A stretch of DNA of 64,000 nt from Phaeobacter gallaeciensis. GTDB lineage: Bacteria; Pseudomonadota; Alphaproteobacteria; Rhodobacterales; Rhodobacteraceae. The stretch is from the NCBI RefSeq assembly GCF_001678945.1, contig NZ_CP015124.1:3138001-3202000 (forward strand), read 5' to 3'. Of this stretch, positions 10,747-17,986 are shown one piece after another (position 1 is the stretch's first letter; every line of letters begins with the position of its first letter). Position numbers and translations under genes: made by a program. Below the pieces are notes generated by a model. The model was not told the origin of the DNA, ran no database searches, and saw only the letters and a program-made list of their open reading frames with translations.

Positions 10747-10844
10747 TGCTGTCTCCCTAGGTTGCCCGCGCCAGCTTTGTTCGCCCCGGAAACGGGGCAG
10801 GATCAGATGCCGCATGGCGGGCAGGATTGATTTGCGATATATAT

Positions 10845-10866
10845 TGACCGTCCGGTCGGTTTATGC
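10845..10866. promoter_or_regulatory. palindromic operator in the divergent paaZ/paaG promoter, with a paaZ -35/-10 pair
   Basis: ACCGTCCGGTCGGT (10847-10860) is a near-perfect inverted repeat (12 of 14 bases symmetric) of the ACCGACCG kind bound by TetR regulators. On the minus strand it sits between TTGCAT and AATATA with a 17-base spacer, a reasonable promoter for paaZ. A bound repressor would block the promoter. The TetR gene at 13.5 kb is the obvious candidate; that pairing is inferred. Confidence 0.65.
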
Positions 10867-10954
10867 AAGAAAATTGTCCAGACGCCGCCCGAGCTGGTGA
10901 TTTCGGAAAGAAAACAGCCTTCTGGCGGATCAAGTGATATTGGGGGTGAGGGGA

Positions 10955-11740
10955 ATGACAGATTCGATTCTGGTCGCGGATCACGGGCAGTGGGTGGAAA
11001 TTACCCTGAATCGCCCGGACCGGCTGAACAGCTTCAACGATGAGATGCACAATGCCTTGCGCGCCGCGCTGGAGGCTGCCCGCGATGGTGGCGCCCGGGC
11101 GGTTCTGCTGACCGGTGCTGGCCGGGGCTTTTGCGCCGGGCAGGATCTGGGCGATCGCGATCCGCGCAAGATGGACGGCCCGCCGGATCTTGGGAATACC
11201 GTGCGGACCTTCTATGCGCCGCTGGTACGGTTGATCCGCTCGCTGAACTTCCCGGTGATCTGCGCCGTCAATGGCGTTGCTGCCGGGGCTGGGGCAAATA
11301 TCGCACTCGCCTGTGATGTGGTTCTGGCGGCCGAAAGCGCCAAGTTCATCCAATCCTTCTCCAAAGTCGGTCTGATCCCCGATACTGGCGGCAGCTGGCA
11401 TCTGCCGCGCCTGCTGGGCGAAGCCCGCGCCAAGGGGCTGGCCTTCACCGCCGAGCCGCTGCCCGCCAAAAAGGCCGAGGACTGGGGGCTGATCTGGAAG
11501 GCGTTGCCGGATGAAGAGCTTATGACCGAAGCCCGCGCCATGGCCGAGAAATTCGGAAATGGTCCGACGCTGGGTCTGGGGCTGACCAAACAATGTATTC
11601 AAGCTGCCGCCGTCGACACGCTGACTGACCATCTGGAGATGGAAGCGGACGCCATGAAAACCTGCGGTGAAAGCGCAGACTATGCCGAAGGCGTTGCCTC
11701 TTTCCTGGAAAAGCGCAGCCCGGAGTTCAAAGGCAAATGA
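10955..11740 (+). CDS. paaG: phenylacetate pathway isomerase (enoyl-CoA hydratase/isomerase family)
   Basis: A 261-residue crotonase-fold enzyme. PaaG isomerises ring-1,2-epoxyphenylacetyl-CoA to oxepin-CoA, the substrate of PaaZ. Both CoA-oxyanion blocks are present (GAGRGFCAGQDLGDRD near residue 60 and CAVNGVAAGAGANIALACD near 105), followed by FSKVGLIPDTGGSWHLPR carrying the acidic catalytic residue. The start MTDSILVADHG at 10955 follows GGTGAGGGGA; the ATG 21 bases upstream is less well placed. The stop overlaps paaI by four bases. It is the first gene of the rightward paaG-paaI-paaK-paaR operon. Confidence 0.92.
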   Translation: MTDSILVADHGQWVEITLNRPDRLNSFNDEMHNALRAALEAARDGGARAVLLTGAGRGFCAGQDLGDRDPRKMDGPPDLGNTVRTFYAPLVRLIRSLNFPVICAVNGVAAGAGANIALACDVVLAAESAKFIQSFSKVGLIPDTGGSWHLPRLLGEARAKGLAFTAEPLPAKKAEDWGLIWKALPDEELMTEARAMAEKFGNGPTLGLGLTKQCIQAAAVDTLTDHLEMEADAMKTCGESADYAEGVASFLEKRSPEFKGK

Positions 11741-12168
11741 CCATGACCCCGAAAGAACGCGCGGAAAAATCCAGCGCCGCCATGTGGTCCAGCGACAATG
11801 CGTCGAAATGGGCCGGAATGGAGATCGCCGAGGTCGACGCCGGGCGCGCGGTACTGCAGCTGACGGTCGAAGCGCACCATTGCAACGGCCACGGTATCTG
11901 CCATGGCGGCGTGACCTTTATGCTGGCCGACAGCGCCTTTGCCTTTGCCTGCAACAGCCGCAATCAGGCCACCGTGGCGCAAAGCAACAGCATTACCTAT
12001 ACCGCGCCGGGACGCCTTGGCGACCGGCTGACCGCCGATGCGCGAGAGGTCTCCTTGACCGGGCGCAGCGGCATCTACGACGTGACCGTCAAAAATCAGG
12101 ATGATCTGGTGATCGCAGAGTTCCGGGGCCTGTCCCGTGCGATCAAAGGCCATCTTTTCGAAGAATAG
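11737..12168 (+). CDS. paaI: hydroxyphenylacetyl-CoA thioesterase
   Basis: A 143-residue hot-dog-fold thioesterase. The catalytic helix block CHGGVTFMLADSAFAFACNS is clear, and SNSITYTAPGRLGDRLTADA forms the neighbouring strand region. PaaI hydrolyses CoA thioesters that would otherwise accumulate and drain CoA when the phenylacetate pathway stalls. It overlaps paaG by ATGA and is followed 14 bases later by paaK, with a GAGGAGG site between them serving paaK. Length and context both match the family. Confidence 0.92.
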   Translation: MTMTPKERAEKSSAAMWSSDNASKWAGMEIAEVDAGRAVLQLTVEAHHCNGHGICHGGVTFMLADSAFAFACNSRNQATVAQSNSITYTAPGRLGDRLTADAREVSLTGRSGIYDVTVKNQDDLVIAEFRGLSRAIKGHLFEE

Positions 12169-12182
12169 GTGAGGAGGACGCC

Positions 12183-13493
12183 ATGAAAGACCTGACCCCC
12201 AACAAGGCTGAGCTCGACCCGATCGAAATCGCCTCCATCGACGAAATCCGCAGCCTGCAGCTGGAGCGCCTGAAATGGTCGCTGCGCCATGCCTATGACA
12301 ACGTGCCGATGTACAAGCAGCGGTTCGATGAGGCGGGCGTGCATCCTGACGATCTGCAGCAGCTTTCGGATCTTTCGAAGTTCCCCTTCACCTACAAGAA
12401 TGACCTGCGCGACAACTACCCGTTCGGTCTCTTTGCCGTGCCGCGCGAGGAAATCATCCGCCTGCACGCGTCCTCGGGCACCACGGGCAAGCCGACCGTC
12501 GTGGGCTATACCAAGGGTGACATCGACAACTGGGCCGATCTGGTCGCGCGGAGCTTGCGCGCCGCCGGTCTGCGCAAGGGCAACATGGTGCATAACGCCT
12601 ATGGCTATGGGCTCTTCACCGGCGGTCTGGGCGCGCATTACGGGATCGAACGCCTTGGCGCCACGGTGGTGCCGATGTCCGGCGGCCAGACCGAGAAACA
12701 GGTGGGCCTGATCACCGATTTCCAGCCTGATGGGATCATGGTGACGCCTTCCTACATGCTGAATATCCTTGAGCAGTTCCACAAGGTGGGACTGGATCCG
12801 CGCGACAGCTCGCTGCAGGTGGGTGTCTTTGGCGCCGAGCCCTGGACAGATGCCATGCGCAAGGAGGTCGAAGACGCCTTTGACATGCACGCGGTGGATA
12901 TCTACGGCCTGTCGGAAATCATGGGGCCGGGTGTGGCCAGCGAATGCGTGGAAACCAAGGACGGCCCGGTGATCTGGGAGGATCACTTCCTGCCCGAAAT
13001 CATTGACCCCGTCACCGGTGAAGTGCTGCCCGACGGCGAAATGGGCGAGCTGGTCTTTACCACGCTGACCAAGGAAGGTCTGCCGATGGTGCGCTATCGC
13101 ACCCGCGATCTGACCCGCCTGCTGCCGGGCACCGCCCGCACCATGCGGCGGATGGAAAAGATCACTGGCCGCAGCGACGACATGATCATCCTGCGCGGCG
13201 TCAACGTCTTCCCCAGCCAGATCGAAGAGCAGTTGATGGCCACCGGTGGTCTGGCGCCGCATTACCAGATCGAGCTTTATAAATCCGGCCGCATGGATGC
13301 GATGCGGGTCTTTGTCGAAGCCAACCCGGATGCCACCGACGAAATGTCGAAAACCGCTGCAGCGCGGATGCTGACCAAACGGATCAAGGATATGGTCGGG
13401 GTCTCGACCGAGATCATTGTTGGCGAGCCGGGCGAGGTGGAGCGCAGCCAGGGCAAGGCCAAGCGCGTCGTCGACAACCGCGACAAAGGATAA
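12183..13493 (+). CDS. paaK: phenylacetate-CoA ligase
   Basis: A 436-residue AMP-forming ligase that activates phenylacetate to phenylacetyl-CoA, the entry step of the pathway. The P-loop-like LHASSGTTGKPTVVGYTKGD (near residue 95), the adenine-binding DIYGLSEIMGPGVASEC (near 240), the hinge VRYRTRDLTRLLPG and the C-terminal ITGRSDDMIILRGVNVFPSQ appear in the usual order. The GAGGAGG site lies seven bases before the ATG. It lies between paaI and the TetR regulator in one operon. The ring epoxidase genes paaABCDE are not in this window and must be elsewhere if the pathway is complete. Confidence 0.96.
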   Translation: MKDLTPNKAELDPIEIASIDEIRSLQLERLKWSLRHAYDNVPMYKQRFDEAGVHPDDLQQLSDLSKFPFTYKNDLRDNYPFGLFAVPREEIIRLHASSGTTGKPTVVGYTKGDIDNWADLVARSLRAAGLRKGNMVHNAYGYGLFTGGLGAHYGIERLGATVVPMSGGQTEKQVGLITDFQPDGIMVTPSYMLNILEQFHKVGLDPRDSSLQVGVFGAEPWTDAMRKEVEDAFDMHAVDIYGLSEIMGPGVASECVETKDGPVIWEDHFLPEIIDPVTGEVLPDGEMGELVFTTLTKEGLPMVRYRTRDLTRLLPGTARTMRRMEKITGRSDDMIILRGVNVFPSQIEEQLMATGGLAPHYQIELYKSGRMDAMRVFVEANPDATDEMSKTAAARMLTKRIKDMVGVSTEIIVGEPGEVERSQGKAKRVVDNRDKG

Positions 13494-13501
13494 CCAGAGC
13501 A

Positions 13502-14098
13502 GTGGCCCGCACGATCGCAAAAGACCATGACCTGAAACGGGCGCAGATCCTCAAATCTGCGGCCAAGGTCTTCGCTGACGCCGGTTATGACCGCGCGTCG
13601 ATGACCCAGCTGGCGCGGGAGTGCGGGATCTCCAAGGCCAATATCTATCACTACTATGACAGCAAGGATGCCGTTCTCTTCGGCCTCCTTGAAACCTATC
13701 TGAGCGATTTGCGGGATCGGGTCTGCGAGCTGGACCTGTCGGGCCTTGAGGCAGAGGCCCGCTTGCGCCGCATCGTGGCGGAGATACTGCTCGCCTATCA
13801 GGGGGCCGATGACGAGCATCAGGTGCAGATCAGCGCCATGTCAGCCCTCCCCGAAGAACAGCAGACATTGCTGCGTGGCTATCAGCGCGAGCTGGTGACC
13901 TTCATGAGCGACGCGATCAGCGCCGTCGCGCCCGAGGTTTTTGCCGGGGATGCGGCGAAGCTGCGCGCAGCGACCATGTCGGTCTTTGGCATGCTGAACT
14001 GGTATTACATGTGGAATTCCGGTGCCGGATCCGACGCCCGCGAGGGCTATGCCGATATTGTCACCACCCTGACGCTGAACGGGGTAAAGGGCCTCTGA
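13502..14098 (+). CDS. paaR: TetR-family regulator, probable PaaR
   Basis: A 198-residue TetR protein: an N-terminal helix-turn-helix (ILKSAAKVFADAGYDRASMTQ, then CGISKANIYHYYDSKDAVLFG, residues 14-64) and a helical ligand-binding domain. It starts with GTG at 13502, eight bases after paaK, and is the last gene of the operon. TetR-type PaaR proteins repress phenylacetate genes and respond to phenylacetyl-CoA in several bacteria. The TetR-type palindrome between paaZ and paaG is the likely target. The family call is secure; the ligand and target are inferred from context. Confidence 0.85.
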   Translation: MARTIAKDHDLKRAQILKSAAKVFADAGYDRASMTQLARECGISKANIYHYYDSKDAVLFGLLETYLSDLRDRVCELDLSGLEAEARLRRIVAEILLAYQGADDEHQVQISAMSALPEEQQTLLRGYQRELVTFMSDAISAVAPEVFAGDAAKLRAATMSVFGMLNWYYMWNSGAGSDAREGYADIVTTLTLNGVKGL

Positions 14099-14136
14099 GA
14101 GAAGGGGACTGACATTAGGGCTTTTCCTAGAAAGCG

Positions 14137-14163
14137 AAAAAGCCGCCCGAAAGGGCGGCCTTT
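14137..14163. terminator. terminator between paaR and cspA
   Basis: A 7-bp perfect stem (GCCGCCC/GGGCGGC) with a four-base loop is flanked by AAAAA on the left and CTTT on the right. On the minus strand it reads into TTTTT, so it best ends cspA transcripts; the plus-strand T-run is shorter. It may serve both convergent operons. Confidence 0.75.
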
Positions 14164-14236
14164 GGTGATTCGGGAAGCAAAAGCACCGTCATCATTTTTA
14201 ATGTGGTTTGCGCAGAGGGTTACTCTGCCAACAACC

Positions 14237-14443
14237 TTAGAGCAGTTCCAGCGAACCTGCGGACTGCTTGCCGTCACGGCCGGTTTCCAGTTCATAGGAA
14301 ACTTTTTGGTTGTCGTTCAAACCGTTGAGGCCCGAGCGTTCAACCGCCGAGATGTGCACGAACACATCTTTTCCGCCAGCTTCGGGCTCGATAAAGCCGT
14401 AGCCTTTAGTTGCGTTGAACCATTTTACGGTGCCATTGGCCAT
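14237..14443 (-). CDS. cold-shock protein (CspA family), copy 1
   Basis: A 68-residue single cold-shock domain that binds single-stranded RNA or DNA. Both RNA-binding motifs are present: KGYGFIEP (RNP1) and VFVHISAVE (RNP2). The start MANGTVKWFN at 14443 has GGAGAT upstream; the longer frame is an artefact. It lies only 55 bases downstream of trpS on the same strand, so it may be partly co-transcribed with it. A paralogue about 80% identical by my alignment lies at 60.8 kb. Whether it is cold-induced cannot be read from sequence. Confidence 0.95.
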   Translation of the reverse strand: MANGTVKWFNATKGYGFIEPEAGGKDVFVHISAVERSGLNGLNDNQKVSYELETGRDGKQSAGSLELL

Positions 14444-14498
14444 CCGATATCTCCAGTATAGACTTCCTCCGCAACGTGCGAAGGTATTCAAACGCCTA

Positions 14499-15527
14499 TC
14501 ACAGGCTGACCGGTCCGACCATGCCAATAATGTCATAGGTCTTGCGCAGGATTGGCGCTGTGATTTCGCGGGCACGTTCAGAGCCGCGCGACAGGATGCG
14601 GTCGATTTCGTCCTGCTCACCCATCAGCCGGGCCATTTCGGTCGAGATCGGCGCCATCTTGGACACGGCCAGATCTGCCAGCATCGGCTTGAACTCCGAG
14701 AACTGCCGCCCGCCAACATCGGCCAGCACTTGGTCCACGGTCTGCTCGGCCAGGGCCGCGTAGATGTTCACCAGATTGCGCGCTTCGGGGCGCTCTTCCA
14801 GGCCCTTGGCTTCCGACGGCAGGGCCTCCGGGTCGGTCTTGGCCTTGCGGATCTTCTTGGCGATTGTGTCGGCATCGTCAGTCAGGTTGATGCGGCTTGC
14901 ATCTGAAGGATCCGATTTCGACATCTTCTTGGACCCATCGCGCAGGCTCATCACCCGCGTGGCGGCACCCTCGATCACCGGCTCGGTCAGCGGGAAGAAA
15001 TCAACACCATAGTCGTGGTTGAACTTGGCCGCGATGTCGCGCGTGAGTTCAAGGTGCTGTTTCTGGTCCTCGCCCACCGGCACATGCGTGGCGTGGTAGA
15101 TCAGGATGTCCGCCGCCATCAGCGACGGATAGGCCAGAAGACCCAGCGAGGCGTTCTGCTGGTTCTTGCCCGCCTTGTCTTTCCACTGGGTCATCCGCTG
15201 CATCCAGCCCATGCGGGCGACACAGTTGAAAACCCAGGCCAGTTGCGCATGTTCAGGCACCTGGCTCTGGTTGATGAGAATGGATTTCTCCGGATCAAGC
15301 CCGGCGGCAATGAACCCGGCGCAAAGTTCGCGGGTGGCTTTCTTCAGATCGTTGGGATCTTGCCAGACGGTGATCGCGTGCAGGTCGACCATGCAATAGA
15401 TGGTCTCCATGTCCTTGTCCTGCCAGTCGACAAACCGTTTGAGAGCGCCAAGGTAGTTGCCAAGGTGCAGGTTGCCCGAGGGCTGGATGCCGGAAAAGAC
15501 ACGCGGCGTGAAAGTGGTCTCGGTCAT
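14499..15527 (-). CDS. trpS: tryptophanyl-tRNA synthetase
   Basis: A class I synthetase of 342 residues that charges tRNA-Trp. The HIGH-type block appears as [13 protein letters not shown] near residue 15, and the KMSKS block as [10 protein letters not shown] near residue 205. The start [18 protein letters not shown] at 15527 follows GGGAG. The frame extending to 15686 would run through the divergent promoter region of the rhomboid-like gene. No tryptophan-rich leader or T-box is visible upstream. Confidence 0.96.
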   Translation of the reverse strand: MTETTFTPRVFSGIQPSGNLHLGNYLGALKRFVDWQDKDMETIYCMVDLHAITVWQDPNDLKKATRELCAGFIAAGLDPEKSILINQSQVPEHAQLAWVFNCVARMGWMQRMTQWKDKAGKNQQNASLGLLAYPSLMAADILIYHATHVPVGEDQKQHLELTRDIAAKFNHDYGVDFFPLTEPVIEGAATRVMSLRDGSKKMSKSDPSDASRINLTDDADTIAKKIRKAKTDPEALPSEAKGLEERPEARNLVNIYAALAEQTVDQVLADVGGRQFSEFKPMLADLAVSKMAPISTEMARLMGEQDEIDRILSRGSERAREITAPILRKTYDIIGMVGPVSL

Positions 15528-15661
15528 CGAGAAACTCCCGTCTGGAAATAGGGCCTGCGGTGGCTTAACCATGGGCGCAACGGTCGTCAACAGCCCGTCC
15601 AGGTGGCGGGTCCACAAGGGCGCGTCAAAAGGCCGGGACAGGCAAGAAGGGCAGGAAAGAT

Positions 15662-16348
15662 ATGAGCAGCAGTGAAAACCCATCACCCGTGAACCCGCTG
15701 CCGCCCGTGGTGGTGGCGCTGGTGCTGGTGATCATGGGGATCGAGGCGGCGTTTTCGCTTGGCGCGCGCGGCATCGTCGGCGGCCCGTCCGCCGTGGGCT
15801 GGCGGCTGGAGGCTTTCCAGTCTTACGCGTTTTCGGCCGAGATCTTCTGGTGGATGTGGGAGACCGGACAATGGCCCGCGCAGCATCTGCTGCGGTTTGT
15901 CTCCTTTGCCTTTGTGCACGGCAGTTTCACCCATGCGCTGTTTGTCTGCGTCTTCGTGCTGGCCATGGGCAAGATGGTCGGAGAGGTCTTCGGCGATATT
16001 GCCATGATCCTGATCTTTATCCTTTCTGCCATCGGTGGCGCCCTGGGCTATGCGATCTTCTCCGGCAGTCCGGTGCCCCTGATTGGCGGATTTCCGGCGG
16101 TTTACGGGTTGATCGGGGCCTTTACCTATATCCTGTGGCGCCAATTGTCGCTGGTGGGCGCGCAGCAGAGCCGGGCGTTTTCGCTGATCGCCTTTCTGAT
16201 GGGGATCCAGCTGCTGTTTGCGCTGCTGTTTGGCGGCCAACCCGACTGGATCGCGGATCTGACGGGTTTTGCCACCGGGTTCTTCCTGTCGTTTTTCCTG
16301 GCGCCAGGCGGCTGGGCGCGGTTCCGCAACAAGATCCGTCACGACTGA
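15662..16348 (+). CDS. rhomboid-fold membrane protein lacking catalytic residues
   Basis: A 228-residue protein with about six transmembrane helices and a recognisable rhomboid core. The second-helix histidines H86 and H91 are present. Where active rhomboid proteases have GASG followed by AVYG, this protein reads GGFPAVYG, so the catalytic serine is Phe144. In the last core helix the catalytic histidine position (usually AHLGG) reads ADLTG, so it is Asp199. The helical scaffold is therefore kept but the Ser-His dyad is gone, as in iRhom/Derlin-type pseudoproteases. AGGAAAG precedes the ATG. It is divergent from trpS. A non-proteolytic role is inferred. Confidence 0.8.
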   Translation: MSSSENPSPVNPLPPVVVALVLVIMGIEAAFSLGARGIVGGPSAVGWRLEAFQSYAFSAEIFWWMWETGQWPAQHLLRFVSFAFVHGSFTHALFVCVFVLAMGKMVGEVFGDIAMILIFILSAIGGALGYAIFSGSPVPLIGGFPAVYGLIGAFTYILWRQLSLVGAQQSRAFSLIAFLMGIQLLFALLFGGQPDWIADLTGFATGFFLSFFLAPGGWARFRNKIRHD

Positions 16349-16435
16349 ACGCGGGCAGGGGGCTCCCGCCCGGATTGCGGCAGGACACCATGCCTGATCC
16401 CGTTGGGCCGGGCGCCGTGCCAGGGCGCGGCGCGG

Positions 16436-17986
16436 TCAGCCCCGGTTGCGGCGGAGTGCCTTTTTGAATTCTGCGAGCCGGAAGGCGCCAACGGCCTGTC
16501 CGACGCCAAAGTAGATCACCGCCCCGGTCAGGATCAGTCCCAGAAGGGCCAGATAGCGCCAGCTTGGCAGGTAGAAGAGCCAGGCCAGCTGCAGTGTGCC
16601 GATATGAAGCACCGCGCCCATCAGCAGCGAGACCGCAAGAATGCGCCAGCCGCGTCGGAAGAAACGCGCATCAAAGCGGGCGACATCCCCCATGCGGCGC
16701 CCGGCCCCCATCCACAGCAGAGCGACCATCGCCCAGCCCGCCGTCGATGCGGCGATGGCGGGAGAGACCCAGCCCACAAGTGGCTTCAACCCGATGGCCA
16801 GCACCGCGTTGAGGATCATCGCCACCAGCGCGTAGTAGAACGGCGTGCGGGTGTCCTGCCGTGCAAAATAGAGCGGTTGCAGGACCTTCTGCAGCACGAA
16901 GGCAGGCAGCCCGGCGCCGTAGATCGCCACAGCCAGGGCAATGGCCGCCACGTCCTCGGGGCCTGTTGCGCCGCGTTCGTAGAGCACCGAAACCAGCGGC
17001 ACCGGCACCGCGATGAAAGCGGCAGCCGAGGGCAGTGTCAGCAGCAGTGAGAACTCCCCGGCGCGCGAAAGCCCCTCGCGCGCGCCTGTATCATCACCTG
17101 CCCGCAGGCGCCGGGTCAGATCCGGCAGCAGTACGATGCCAACAGCAATCCCGACCACGCCAAGCGGCAGTTGATACAGACGGTCGGCAATGAACAGCCA
17201 GCTGACCGCGTTCTCAATATCCGAGGCGACCAGCTGCCCCACCACCAGATTGACCTGGGTGACGCCCATGGCCAGCGCGGCCGGAACCGCCACCCGCACG
17301 AGGCGGCGCATGGCGGGGGTGACGCGCGGCAGGCCGGGGCGCAGGCGGATGCCCGCACGCTCGGTCGCGCGCCAGACCAGCGCCAGTTGCGCAACGCCAG
17401 CAACCGGGATGGTCCAGACCAGCCAGGTGATGACCTCATGGCCAAGCGCGGCCCCAGTGATCATCGCGCTGCAGGCAAAGATGTTCAGCAGCACAGGCGC
17501 CGCCGCAGCAGCAGCAAACCGCCCCGTAGCGTTCAAGACACCGGAAAACAGCGCCGCCAGCGACATGAACAGGATGTAGGGAAAGACGATATGACCATAT
17601 CCGACAGCCAGATCAAAACGCGCATCCCCGACAAAACCTTCGGCCGTTGCCCAGACAAGGGCGGGCATGAAGACCATGCCAAGGCCGGTCAGGGCCAGTA
17701 CCGCAGCGGCGAGTAGGTTGAACGCCTGTTGGGCGAAGCCTTCTGCGTCTTCATTGGCCTCCAGCCGGTCGGCGAACTGGGGTACAAAGGCCGCGTTGAA
17801 GGCACCTTCGGCAAAGAAGCGGCGGAACAGGTTGGGCAGGCGGAAGGCAGCGACAAAGGCATCAAGCACCGGGCCGGGGCCGATATAGGCGGCGATCAGG
17901 ATTTCACGCACAAATCCCAGGATCCGGCTGGCCAGTGTCCAGAAACCAACCGTGACAAAGCCGGACAGCAGTTTGATCGGCTTCAT
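16436..17986 (-). CDS. murJ: lipid II flippase MurJ (MviN)
   Basis: A 516-residue inner-membrane protein with about fourteen helices, a MOP-superfamily transporter that flips lipid II for peptidoglycan synthesis. The N-terminal SRILGFVREILIAAYIG, the FNAAFVPQFA block and RLYQLPLGVVGIAVGIVLLP are typical. The start MKPIKLLSGF overlaps the glnD stop by four bases (ATGA), so the two genes are translationally coupled; the glnD-murJ pairing is frequent in alphaproteobacteria. It converges with the rhomboid-like gene about 90 bases away. Confidence 0.95.
   Translation of the reverse strand: MKPIKLLSGFVTVGFWTLASRILGFVREILIAAYIGPGPVLDAFVAAFRLPNLFRRFFAEGAFNAAFVPQFADRLEANEDAEGFAQQAFNLLAAAVLALTGLGMVFMPALVWATAEGFVGDARFDLAVGYGHIVFPYILFMSLAALFSGVLNATGRFAAAAAAPVLLNIFACSAMITGAALGHEVITWLVWTIPVAGVAQLALVWRATERAGIRLRPGLPRVTPAMRRLVRVAVPAALAMGVTQVNLVVGQLVASDIENAVSWLFIADRLYQLPLGVVGIAVGIVLLPDLTRRLRAGDDTGAREGLSRAGEFSLLLTLPSAAAFIAVPVPLVSVLYERGATGPEDVAAIALAVAIYGAGLPAFVLQKVLQPLYFARQDTRTPFYYALVAMILNAVLAIGLKPLVGWVSPAIAASTAGWAMVALLWMGAGRRMGDVARFDARFFRRGWRILAVSLLMGAVLHIGTLQLAWLFYLPSWRYLALLGLILTGAVIYFGVGQAVGAFRLAEFKKALRRNRG

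Noticed and set aside
12096-13520. Minus-strand frame of 474 codons opposite paaK
   Set aside because: It is a shadow of paaK; the paaK frame has a GAGGAGG site and all ligase motifs.
14237-14620. Longer (127-codon) form of the first cold-shock protein
   Set aside because: The extra N-terminal part has no conservation to the family, and the ATG at 14443 has a ribosome site and the normal MANGTVKWFN start.
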